From the NCBI GenBank assembly GCA_021804825.1, contig JAJZGX010000013.1:1-39101 (forward strand): a stretch of 39,101 nt of DNA, read 5' to 3'. The notes below the pieces were generated by a model. That model worked only from the letters and a program-made list of their open reading frames with translations, made no database searches and was not told the DNA's origin. Numbering within the stretch: the first letter of the stretch is position 1; each line of letters starts with the position of its first letter. This document shows positions 8,682-17,612 of the stretch, in pieces. The DNA is from Pseudomonadota bacterium (lineage in GTDB: Bacteria > Pseudomonadota > Alphaproteobacteria > Rhizobiales > Beijerinckiaceae). Both the position numbers and the translations under genes were made by a program.

Positions 8682-9683
8682 TTACCCGCGCATGGGCACA
8701 AACACCGCACCGACCATGCCAAAGGCCTCTTCGCCATATTGATTGACGCCAAAGCTGCGGCTTTCGCACAGCGCCCAGCCCGGACGCGAGGTCGTGCGTT
8801 TTGTCAGGCTTTCGCTATAAAAATGCAGCGTATCGCCAGCCCGGACGGGTCGCGGCCATACGATGTCATGCACGCCGGGTGACGGCCCGGTGTCAGCAAC
8901 AAAACCACGCGCTGCAGCGGCGGCTTGGCCGCGATGGCGGGCATCAACCAGCATCCGCATATGCACCGCCGCGCTCTGCCAGCCGGAAGCCACCAGCCCG
9001 CCGAAATGGCTTCTTCGTCCCGCTTCCTCGCTCAAGTGAAATGATTGTGGATCGAATTGCCGCGCAAAAGCGATGATACTCTCGGCACTGAAATGGTAAG
9101 AGCCGATGAAAATCCGCTCTCCCGGCTCAATATCCTCATAAAATAGTGGCAGCAGCCCCAGCGGCTCTTGCGGTGGCGGTGCCAGCGGTGGGGTGGGCGC
9201 TACCACCGCCTGCGGGGCAGCAAAACCCCGACGCCCCACCATCACTGTCATGTCCTGGGTGAGCACCACCTCGCCGTGCTGGTTGAGCAAAGCTGAATGT
9301 ATCACGACCAGACCCATGGCAGGTCGGGATTTGGATTCACGTTTCGCGACGATTTCGCAGCGCGCCGACAGGCTGTCGCCCGGTCGCACAGGCTTCAGCC
9401 ATTTCACTTGATCGACGCCCGGCCCGCCCCATGAGGCAGAACGGTTCACAAAGGCATCGCAGGAGAGCCGCATGAGTATCCCGACACTATGCCACCCCGA
9501 TGCACTCAGGCCCCCGAGGATCGAGGCCTTGGCCGCGACTTCATCCAGATGGAAGACTTGCGGATCATAGACGCGGGCAAATTCCAGGATGGCTTGCTTG
9601 GTAACGAGATAGCTCTCCGAGGCGATGACATCGCCGGGGTTCATATCCTCAAAATAAAGCTCGATGTTACCAGCGCCCGTCAT
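8682..9683 (-). CDS. Double-hotdog MaoC-like dehydratase
   Basis: A 333-residue protein with two tandem MaoC/hotdog domains, about residues 7-155 and 180-330, joined by a Pro/Ala-rich linker (VVAPTPPLAPPPQ). Each half has an FxxDxxPG.. start (YFEDMNPGDV, FYEDIEPGER), a helix reading FAR.(F/Y)DPQ.FHL, and a GL.ASGW segment. Members hydrate or dehydrate (R)-enoyl/3-hydroxyacyl-CoA. The catalytic Asp-His pair of R-hydratases corresponds to the DPQ..H positions (the Asp and His of DPQVFHL and DPQSFHL), so both halves keep it. GAGGGAAAGCC precedes ATG 9683, a good ribosome site. It ends 24 bp from convergent ettA and follows ychF by 9 bp. It might serve the acyl-CoA cluster at 16818-25583, but this is inference. 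Confidence 0.85.
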   Translation of the reverse strand: MTGAGNIELYFEDMNPGDVIASESYLVTKQAILEFARVYDPQVFHLDEVAAKASILGGLSASGWHSVGILMRLSCDAFVNRSASWGGPGVDQVKWLKPVRPGDSLSARCEIVAKRESKSRPAMGLVVIHSALLNQHGEVVLTQDMTVMVGRRGFAAPQAVVAPTPPLAPPPQEPLGLLPLFYEDIEPGERIFIGSYHFSAESIIAFARQFDPQSFHLSEEAGRRSHFGGLVASGWQSAAVHMRMLVDARHRGQAAAAARGFVADTGPSPGVHDIVWPRPVRAGDTLHFYSESLTKRTTSRPGWALCESRSFGVNQYGEEAFGMVGAVFVPMRG

Positions 9684-9692
9684 GGCTTTCCC

Positions 9693-10790
9693 TCAATTCG
9701 CAAAGCGGAAATGCAGCGTATCGCCATCGGCGACGACATAATCCTTGCCTTCCAGCCGGAATTTGCCTGCCTCGCGCGCGCCAGCCTCACCCTTGCCCGC
9801 AACATAATCCTCGTAAGCAATGGTTTCGGCGCGAATGAACCCCTTTTCAAAATCGGTATGGATCACGCCGGCCGCCTGCGGTGCCCTTGTGCCCCGTGGA
9901 ATGGTCCAAGCGCGGGCTTCCTTCGGGCCAATGGTGAAATAGGTGATGAGGTTCAGCAGCGCATAACCCGCACGGATGACGCGGTTCAGCCCGGGTTCGG
10001 CAAGGCCGACGGCCTCCAGATAATCCGCCTGATCGGCCAGCGGCAGCAGCGCGATCTCGCTTTCGATGCGCGCCGACACCACCACGGCAACCGCGCCTTC
10101 GAGCGCCGCGCGTTCCTTGACCTTCTCGGAAAAGCCATTGCCCTTGTCGGCGCTGGCTTCCTCGACATTGCAAACGTAAAGCACCGGCTTTGATGACAAC
10201 AAGCCAAGCCCCTTGAAAATGCGCTCATTGTCACCCGTGGGCGTCGCAAGCCGTGCAGGCTTGCCATCGCGCAGCAGCGTGAGGCATGCGCTCATCAGAT
10301 CGACAACCTCCTTGGCCTCCTTGTCGCCGCCCTTGGCCCGCTTTTCGAGCGGAGGCAGGCGCTTCTCGAGGCTTTCGAGATCGGCCAGCATCAATTCGGT
10401 TTCGATGGTATCAATATCGCTCAAGGGATCGATCTTGCCCTCGACATGGGTGATGTCGCCATCCTCAAAACAGCGCACGACATGGGCGATGGCGTCGCAT
10501 TCGCGAATCGTGGCGAGAAACTGGTTGCCGAGCCCCTCGCCCTTTGAAGCACCGCGCACCAGCCCGGCAATATCGACAAAGGTGAGCCGCGTCGGGATCA
10601 ACTCGCGCGATGAGGCGATTTCGGCCAGCTTGGCGAGCCGCGGGTCAGGAACCGCGACATCGCCGACATTCGGCTCGATGGTGCAGAACGGATAATTGGC
10701 CGCCTGCGCCGCCGCCGTCTGCGTCAAGGCATTGAACAATGTTGATTTGCCGACATTGGGCAGACCAACAATACCGCATTTGAAACCCAT
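9693..10790 (-). CDS. ychF: Redox-regulated ATPase YchF
   Basis: A 365-residue OBG-family P-loop protein (YchF/OLA1). G1 is GLPNVGKST at 9-17, the G3 region is DIAGLVRGASKGEGLGNQFL, and the altered G4 is NVEE at 208-211 instead of NKxD, which gives ATP rather than GTP preference. The C-terminus holds the TGS-like domain (YFTIGPKEARAWTIPRGTRAPQAAG). YchF binds ribosomes and takes part in stress and redox responses. The length matches E. coli YchF (363). The MaoC-like gene follows after 9 bp on the same strand. In many bacteria ychF follows pth; here a membrane-protein gene lies upstream. Confidence 0.96.
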   Translation of the reverse strand: MGFKCGIVGLPNVGKSTLFNALTQTAAAQAANYPFCTIEPNVGDVAVPDPRLAKLAEIASSRELIPTRLTFVDIAGLVRGASKGEGLGNQFLATIRECDAIAHVVRCFEDGDITHVEGKIDPLSDIDTIETELMLADLESLEKRLPPLEKRAKGGDKEAKEVVDLMSACLTLLRDGKPARLATPTGDNERIFKGLGLLSSKPVLYVCNVEEASADKGNGFSEKVKERAALEGAVAVVVSARIESEIALLPLADQADYLEAVGLAEPGLNRVIRAGYALLNLITYFTIGPKEARAWTIPRGTRAPQAAGVIHTDFEKGFIRAETIAYEDYVAGKGEAGAREAGKFRLEGKDYVVADGDTLHFRFAN

Positions 10791-10903
10791 GGATGTGTAA
10801 CCCGCAAGAGCTGCGCGAGGGCGCCGCCGAAAAGTGATGGGGTGTCTCTCGCACGCGCGTCACACACCGCGCAAGGGGGCCACGCGTCGGGCCGGGGTCG
10901 CGA

Positions 10904-11674
10904 TCAGGCGTCGGCTTGCGCCGGGTGCTGCCCGGCCTTTTGCGGAACGAGCCAGACCAGCGCGACAATGGCGAGCATCAGCACCGCTGAAGCCGCGAAA
11001 CGGCTGAAGTTAAGGCCGCCCAGCGCCACCGGCTTGTCGAGCAGATCGCCAACAGTTGCCCCGAGCGGACGGGTCAACACGAAAGCCGCCCAGAACAATG
11101 TCACAGTTGAAACACGCGACATGAAATGCAGAGCGACGATGACAGCAAGTCCGGCGCTGAAAATCAGCGCACCGCCTTCAAAGCCCAGACTGTTGGACCC
11201 CGCCACCCAGTCGCCCAATGCGGTGCCCAGCGTCTGCGAGAACATGATCGTCACCCAGTAAAAGGCTTCAACGCGTGGCGTCGCCACCGTTTCGACTGCA
11301 ATGCTGCCTTCAAACCAGCGCCAGATGAGCAGCGAAAGCGCAAGTCCTGAAACCAGGATGGCGGTGCCGCCAAAATAACCAATGCCCAGCGAGCGATCGA
11401 CATAATCAGCGATGGTAGTGCCAAGCGTGGTGGTCGCGACTATGGCAATCCAATAAAGCGCCGGGTGGAACGCATGCGCCCGAACCTGGACGGTGACCGC
11501 ACCGATGAAAATCACCAGAAAAATAAGCGAACTGACCGCATAGCCGAGGTTCATCGACATGGAGAGGGCATCGCCACCGGTTTCTCCCAGCGTCGTCGCC
11601 AGAATTTTGACGATCCAAAACATCAAGGTCACTTCGGGAACCTTGCTTAGAACTTGGCTAACGGCATTTTTCAT
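10904..11674 (-). CDS. COG4705-type multi-pass membrane protein
   Basis: A 256-residue integral membrane protein with about eight hydrophobic segments and a short polar C-terminus. It carries four copies of an LG-x-(T/A)-x-(G/A)-D motif: LGETGGD at 29-35, LGTTIAD at 84-90, LGTALGD at 149-155 and LGATVGD at 204-210. The spacing 55/65/55 shows an internal duplication of about 120 residues. The repeated Asp and Thr inside membrane segments suggest a polar or ion-binding path; that is inference, since the family has no established role that I can name. Start ATG 11674 has AAAAGGA 10 nt upstream. The gene follows the PepSY gene on the same strand after a 137-bp leader containing a hairpin. Confidence 0.8.
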   Translation of the reverse strand: MKNAVSQVLSKVPEVTLMFWIVKILATTLGETGGDALSMSMNLGYAVSSLIFLVIFIGAVTVQVRAHAFHPALYWIAIVATTTLGTTIADYVDRSLGIGYFGGTAILVSGLALSLLIWRWFEGSIAVETVATPRVEAFYWVTIMFSQTLGTALGDWVAGSNSLGFEGGALIFSAGLAVIVALHFMSRVSTVTLFWAAFVLTRPLGATVGDLLDKPVALGGLNFSRFAASAVLMLAIVALVWLVPQKAGQHPAQADA

Positions 11675-11698
11675 CGATACATCCTTTTATCGGCGACA

Positions 11699-11731
11699 CC
11701 CCAACCCGTCCGGGAGGTGGACGGATCGGGG
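11699..11731 (-). other. Hairpin in leader of the COG4705-type gene
   Basis: CCGTCC (11706-11711) pairs with GGACGG (11719-11724) around a 7-nt loop. CCCC (11699-11702) pairs with GGGG (11728-11731) outside a 3 x 3 internal loop. On the minus strand it lies 25 nt upstream of the membrane protein's start and about 80 nt after the PepSY stop. No T-run follows in either direction, so it may be a processing, stability or weak termination structure between two co-oriented genes. Confidence 0.4.
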
Positions 11732-11811
11732 TGAGTTGTTAGTCTGGCTGCGAGCCTTGCATGAGCAAAATCTCGCCGCCTGATAGCCGCCAATAATGAG
11801 CAAAAAATGAG

Positions 11812-12138
11812 CTAGTCAGGATTTTTGCCTTCCATCCTGTTTTCCAGCACTTTGCCGGTTTTGGCATCGACACCAATTTCACTGGTCTTTGCGCCGTTTT
11901 TGATATCGAACGAAAAGCGCAGCCCGCTGCCGCCGGATTCGGTCTCCAACTCGGCATCAGTGATCTTGCCAGCATGGGCTTTCAAAGCGATTTTGCGCGC
12001 TTGTGCCATAGTGATTTTGGCGTCCTTCGCCAGATTTTCGCCCTTGTAAGCAAGAGCGGGCAAAGTGGTGAGCACGCCAAGGCCAAGAGCGAAAGCTGCG
12101 AAACCAAAGCCAACGCGTGATGTATGAGTGATTGTCAT
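11812..12138 (-). CDS. Periplasmic PepSY-domain protein
   Basis: A 108-residue exported protein. The N-terminus (about residues 1-30, MTITHTSRVGFGFAAFALG then LGVLTTLPALA) is a Sec signal peptide with a likely cut after ALA. The mature part is a single PepSY domain: KITMAQARKIALKAHAGKITDAELE, then LRFSFDIKNGAKTSEIGVDAKTGKVLE. Such small PepSY proteins are thought to inhibit or modulate periplasmic proteases or partner membrane proteins. Start choice: GGAG lies about 8 nt before ATG 12138; the frame stays open upstream, but that extension has no signal-peptide logic. It stands directly upstream of the COG4705-type membrane protein gene on the same strand, so the two may work together. Confidence 0.85.
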   Translation of the reverse strand: MTITHTSRVGFGFAAFALGLGVLTTLPALAYKGENLAKDAKITMAQARKIALKAHAGKITDAELETESGGSGLRFSFDIKNGAKTSEIGVDAKTGKVLENRMEGKNPD

Positions 12139-12628
12139 GAACTTTCTCCAATGCGCCCCAGCTCCAGACAACAACCTGAAGATGTTTCGAGTTTGGCAAC
12201 AACACGGCGAATTTGGCATTACGTTACGATGACATATTTGATCATCAGACGCACCCCACGCACCCACAAAACTCTTGCGCTGAATTAACATTCGGTGATG
12301 GGATGTTTCGAACCATGCGCCCAAACAGCAACTATTGCTGGATAAAGGCGAATTCAACGATCATGTCACGGATTTCGAGCTTGCATTTGCACTGCGATCC
12401 TCGCCCCGAGAAAGGGCGTCGGGAGAAAGACCGCGCTTCGAAACTTGGCCTTGTAAAGCAGGGGCAAATCGTGACGGGGCAAGCTTTGGCCATAATGCGC
12501 AACAGGCTCGTAGCCCTATGACATGATGCCTGCGCTTGGGCAGGCCTGAAGGTTGGCGTCAACCCGCGCTCAATGCGAGATTTCCGAGCAAGCTTCGCAA
12601 GCCGCACCAAGCGCCCCGTTGCGAGCGC
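12139..12628. other. Intergenic region without a convincing gene
   Basis: These 490 bp separate the start of the PepSY gene from the stop of the ArsR-type gene, both on the minus strand, so they should hold the PepSY promoter. Open frames of 60-100 codons exist on both strands. Their translations are rich in Arg, Ser, Pro and Cys, have no recognisable domain, and overlap one another, so I do not call them. The stretch is less GC-rich near 12200-12400 than the flanking genes. Confidence 0.5.
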
Positions 12629-12991
12629 CTACTGGATGCCGTTCTTGCAGAACACGGTATAGACCGAAGTCAGAATGGTGCGCACGTCATCATTGGCGAT
12701 GGTGTAATAAATCGCCTTGCCGTCCCGGCGCGTGTTCACAAACCCATCGAGCCTGAGCCGGGCCAGATGCTGCGAGACTGTAGCCTGGCGTTGCTCGAGA
12801 ATGGCACCAAGCTCCGAGACTGATTTTTCGCCGTCGAGCAGCGCGCACAAAATCAACAGCCGCGTTTCATGCGCCAGCGCCTTGAGGAAATCGCTCGCTG
12901 CTGAAGATTTCGTCGCCATCCCGCCGAGCATGGCGACATCAATGCTGTGATCAGGGTCCGGCGCGCCCCCCTGGTTGAAGTTCGACGACAT
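12629..12991 (-). CDS. ArsR-family regulator, SqrR/BigR-like cysteine pair
   Basis: A 120-residue winged-helix ArsR/SmtB repressor. The helix-turn-helix spans about residues 57-85 (SVSELGAILEQRQATVSQHLARLRLDG), and the wing is RRDGKAIYYTI. Cys49 (LLILCALL) and Cys115 (VFCKN) are the only cysteines and lie 66 residues apart. This is the same spacing as Cys41/Cys107 of SqrR and Cys42/Cys108 of BigR, which form a polysulfide bridge when sensing persulfide. No metal-binding CxC motif is seen in the recognition helix. Start: GGAGGTCTC directly precedes ATG 12991. Upstream is an oxidoreductase gene on the same strand, 156 bp away; no sulfide-oxidation gene is near, so its target is unknown. Confidence 0.88.
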   Translation of the reverse strand: MSSNFNQGGAPDPDHSIDVAMLGGMATKSSAASDFLKALAHETRLLILCALLDGEKSVSELGAILEQRQATVSQHLARLRLDGFVNTRRDGKAIYYTIANDDVRTILTSVYTVFCKNGIQ

Positions 12992-13147
12992 GAGACCTCC
13001 GCAAAGTCGCCGTTGCTGTAGCACAAATTGCAAAAAGCACCATGTTGAAATGTAAAATGGCGCGCAAACGTCGCAGATGCCAGCGCCCTGCCGCCCGATG
13101 TGCGGCTTGGCCGGAAGGCGGCGTCGTTCGTTCAATCAGCCCCCCGC

Positions 13148-14520
<1,373 letters not shown>

Positions 14521-16791
14521 ATGCGCGACCAGAACTCTGATGCCATTGCCTATCATCGGGAACCGCGGGCGGGAAAGCTCGAGATCGTTCCCACCAAGCC
14601 TCTTTCCAACCAGCGCGATCTTGGCCTTGCCTATTCGCCGGGCGTCGCTGAAGCCTCGCTGGCCATTCGCGACGAGCCCGCCGAGGCGGCAACCCTGACC
14701 ATCCGCTCCAATCTGGTGGCCGTCATTACCAACGGCACCGCCGTGCTGGGACTGGGCAATATCGGCCCGCTGGCCGCCAAACCGGTGATGGAAGGCAAAG
14801 CAGTGCTGTTCAAGAAATTCGCCGGCGTCGATTGCTTTGATATCGAAGTCGCGGAAACCGAGATCGAGCGTCTGGTCAATGTCATCGTGGCGCTGGAGCC
14901 GACCTTTGGCGGCATCAATCTGGAGGACATCAAGGCACCAGAGTGTTTCGAGGTCGAGCGGCTGTGTCGCGAGCGCATGAAGATTCCGGTCTTTCATGAT
15001 GATCAGCACGGCACGGCCATCATTGTCGGCGCGGCCGTCGTCAACGCGTTGCATCTGGCGAAAAAGGCGATCGGCGACATCAAGATCGTCGCCTCCGGTG
15101 CCGGTGCCGCGGCGCTGGCCTGCCTGAACCTGCTGGTCGCTTTGGGGGCGAACCGCAGCAATATATTCGTCAGCGACCTCGAAGGCGTGGTCTACAAGGG
15201 CCGCGCCAAGCTGATGGATCCCTGGAAGGAAATTTTCGCTCAGGACACCGATGCCCGCAGTCTTGGTGACGTCATTCATGACGCCGATGTCTTTCTGGGG
15301 CTTTCGGCAGGCAATGTCCTGAAGCCGGAATTATTGGCCAAAATGGCGCGCGATCCGCTGATTCTGGCGCTCGCCAATCCAACGCCGGAGATCATGCCCG
15401 AAGTCGCCAGAGCGGTGCGCCCGGACGCCATGATTTGCACCGGCCGTTCGGATTTTCCCAATCAAGTCAATAATGTTCTGTGCTTCCCCTATATCTTTCG
15501 CGGCGCGCTTGATTGTGGCGCCAGCGCCATCAACGAAGCCATGAAACAGGCCGCCGTCGAGGCGATTGCGGCACTGGCGCGCGAAGCGCCGTCCGATGTG
15601 GTGGCCCGCGCCTATGGCGGCTCCAGCGAAGTTTTCGGGCGCAACTCGCTGATCCCCTCGCCCTTTGATCCGCGCCTCATTTTGCGCATCGCGCCGGCCA
15701 TAGCCAAGGCGGCGATGGCGACGGGGGTGGCGACGCGCCCCATTGCGGATCTTGCCGCCTATGCGGCCTCGCTGGAGCGGTTTGTATTTCGCTCCAATCT
15801 GATCATGAAGCCGCTGTTCGCCGCGGCCCGAGCCCGCCCGATGCGGGTGATCTATGCCGATGGCGAGGACGAGCGGGTGCTGCGCGCCACGCAGGCTGTG
15901 CTCGAAGAAGGCATTGCCCTGCCGACGCTGATCGGCAGGCCCTCCGTGGTGATGGCGCGGCTGGAGCGACAGGGCCTGCGCATCAGACCGGAAAAAGATT
16001 TTGAACTGGTCAACCCCGAGGATGATCCCCGCTACCGAGATTATGTCGCGAGCTATCTGGCTGTGGCGGGACGCAAGGGCGTGACCCCTGAAGCGGCGCG
16101 GGTGCTGGTGCGCACCACGCCTTCGGTGATCGGCGCGCTGGCCCTACAACGTGGCGAAGCCGACGCGCTGATCTGCGGGCTGGAGGGCAGGTTTCGCTCC
16201 AAGCTTCGCCATATTCGCGAGATCGTCGGCCTGGCGCCCGGCGTTCACGAGCTTGCCGCCATGACGTTGATGATCAGCACCAAAGGGGTATTCTTTCTGA
16301 CCGACACCCATGTCCAGGCCGATCCCGATGCGTCGGCCGTGGCTGAAATTGCAATTCTCAGCGCCGAACACGTGCGCCGCTTTGGTCTTGCCCCGAAAAT
16401 CGCGATGATCGCACATTCGGATTTCGGTGCCTACGATACAGCCTCATCGCTCAAGATGCGCGCGGCGGTTGACCTCATCACGGCGCGGGCGCCGCATCTT
16501 GAAGTCGAAGGCGAAATGCAGATCGAGACGGCGCTGATGCCGGATTTGCGTCAGCACAAATTACCGGAAAACCGGCTGCACGGCGTTGCCAATGTTCTGG
16601 TCATGCCGGGGCTCAGCGCCGCCAGCATCGCCTCCGGCTTTGCCAAATGCCTCGGTGATGCCCTGCCCGTCGGCCCGATTCTGCTCGGTGCCGCTCGCCC
16701 CGCCCATGTGCTGACCGATACCGTCACCACGCGCGGGGTCGTCAACATGACCGCCATTGCCGTGGTCGAAGCGCAGAACGCCGCACCCTGA
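14521..16791 (+). CDS. maeB: NADP-dependent malic enzyme, MaeB type
   Basis: A 756-residue hybrid malic enzyme that decarboxylates malate to pyruvate with reduction of NADP. The N-terminal malic and NAD-binding domains (about 1-430) show YSPGVAEAS, then LGNIGP, the [10 protein letters not shown] metal-site segment, [12 protein letters not shown] for dinucleotide binding and [10 protein letters not shown]. The C-terminal 320 residues are a phosphotransacetylase-like domain ([26 protein letters not shown]) that in this family regulates activity, often in response to acetyl-CoA. The length agrees with E. coli MaeB (759). ATG 14521 follows an AGGGGG stretch; an in-frame TTG at 14497 would add eight residues. 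It supplies pyruvate and NADPH when acyl-CoA or C4 compounds are consumed. Confidence 0.95.
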   Translation: MRDQNSDAIAYHREPRAGKLEIVPTKPLSNQRDLGLAYSPGVAEASLAIRDEPAEAATLTIRSNLVAVITNGTAVLGLGNIGPLAAKPVMEGKAVLFKKFAGVDCFDIEVAETEIERLVNVIVALEPTFGGINLEDIKAPECFEVERLCRERMKIPVFHDDQHGTAIIVGAAVVNALHLAKKAIGDIKIVASGAGAAALACLNLLVALGANRSNIFVSDLEGVVYKGRAKLMDPWKEIFAQDTDARSLGDVIHDADVFLGLSAGNVLKPELLAKMARDPLILALANPTPEIMPEVARAVRPDAMICTGRSDFPNQVNNVLCFPYIFRGALDCGASAINEAMKQAAVEAIAALAREAPSDVVARAYGGSSEVFGRNSLIPSPFDPRLILRIAPAIAKAAMATGVATRPIADLAAYAASLERFVFRSNLIMKPLFAAARARPMRVIYADGEDERVLRATQAVLEEGIALPTLIGRPSVVMARLERQGLRIRPEKDFELVNPEDDPRYRDYVASYLAVAGRKGVTPEAARVLVRTTPSVIGALALQRGEADALICGLEGRFRSKLRHIREIVGLAPGVHELAAMTLMISTKGVFFLTDTHVQADPDASAVAEIAILSAEHVRRFGLAPKIAMIAHSDFGAYDTASSLKMRAAVDLITARAPHLEVEGEMQIETALMPDLRQHKLPENRLHGVANVLVMPGLSAASIASGFAKCLGDALPVGPILLGAARPAHVLTDTVTTRGVVNMTAIAVVEAQNAAP

Positions 16792-16793
16792 GG

Positions 16794-16815
16794 GCGCCGC
16801 GCCAGCACGCGGCGC
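16794..16815. terminator. GC-rich hairpin between convergent genes
   Basis: A perfect 8-bp stem, GCGCCGCG (16794-16801) with CGCGGCGC (16808-16815), encloses a 6-nt loop. It begins 2 bp after the maeB stop and ends 2 bp before the stop of the convergent crotonase gene. It could end or protect transcripts from both sides. There is no T-run on either side, so intrinsic termination is uncertain. Confidence 0.55.
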
Positions 16816-16817
16816 GG

Positions 16818-17597
16818 CTAGCTGTCGGTCCAAGATGGCGTGCGCCGCGCGCTGAAGGCGGCAAAGCCCTCCTGAGCGTCCGCGGTCTGCGCGGCCAGGG
16901 TGATTTGCGCCTCGGCGAAGGCCATGGCGGCCTCGAAATTCATGTCTTCCATGGCGTTGAGCGCGAATTTGCCACGTTCCAGCGCTTGTGGTGAGGCGGT
17001 GCCAAGTTGCGCACAGAGCATCATGACGGCATCATCGAGCTTGTCGAGCGGCATGATGGCATTGAGCAGGCCCATGTCGCGCGCCTGCGCCGCATTGATC
17101 ATTGCCCCGGTCAAAGCCAGATAGCGCAGATGGCGCGGCGCAATCAGGCGCCGCAGCCAGACGGTGACCTGCATTGGAAACAGACCAAGCCGGGCTTCGG
17201 GCAGACCGAAGCGGGCATGGTCCGCCGCCAGCGCCACGTCGCACAGCGCCAGCAGGCCCATGCCGCCCGCGAGGCAATCGCCATTGATGCGCGCAACCAG
17301 CGGCTTGGGACACTGACGTGCCAGCCGCGCCAGTCGCCCGAAACTCGTCATGGGGCTTTCGACACCCTGGCTGAAGCCCTTGCCACCCTGGCTCAGATCC
17401 GCGCCGGAGCAAAATGCTTTGTCGCCCGCCCCGGTCAGCACGATGCTGCGCACCGAGGGGTCTCCGGCGGCCTCATCAAAAGCCTGCGACAGGCGCGCCA
17501 GCACGTCTTCATTCATCGCATTGCGTTGCTGCGGCCGATCAATGATCAGCCATAGCGCGCCGCCGCGTTGCTCCATGAAAAGGCCTGACTCATGCAT
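16818..17597 (-). CDS. Enoyl-CoA hydratase/isomerase (crotonase) family
   Basis: A 259-residue crotonase-fold enzyme acting on CoA thioesters. The oxyanion-hole segments are FCSGADLS at 62-69 and the LAGGMG stretch around 109-114. The general base/acid Glu of classical hydratases at the GGGxE position is Gly114 here, while the second Glu is kept as Glu134 (LPEARLG), exactly 20 residues later. Loss of the first Glu is also seen in some hydratases of leucine and terpene breakdown. From the operon I infer hydration of a 3-methylglutaconyl-CoA-like or isohexenylglutaconyl-CoA-like product of the adjacent carboxylase. GGAG stands 9 nt before ATG 17597. It lies 15 bp after the carboxylase alpha gene. 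Confidence 0.85.
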   Translation of the reverse strand: MHESGLFMEQRGGALWLIIDRPQQRNAMNEDVLARLSQAFDEAAGDPSVRSIVLTGAGDKAFCSGADLSQGGKGFSQGVESPMTSFGRLARLARQCPKPLVARINGDCLAGGMGLLALCDVALAADHARFGLPEARLGLFPMQVTVWLRRLIAPRHLRYLALTGAMINAAQARDMGLLNAIMPLDKLDDAVMMLCAQLGTASPQALERGKFALNAMEDMNFEAAMAFAEAQITLAAQTADAQEGFAAFSARRTPSWTDS

Positions 17598-17612
17598 CGG
17601 TTTGAACTCCAG

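Noticed and set aside
12213-12610. Possible small proteins on either strand between the PepSY and ArsR-type genes
   Set aside because: Several frames overlap each other, composition is Arg/Ser/Pro/Cys-rich, no ribosome site or domain supports any of them.
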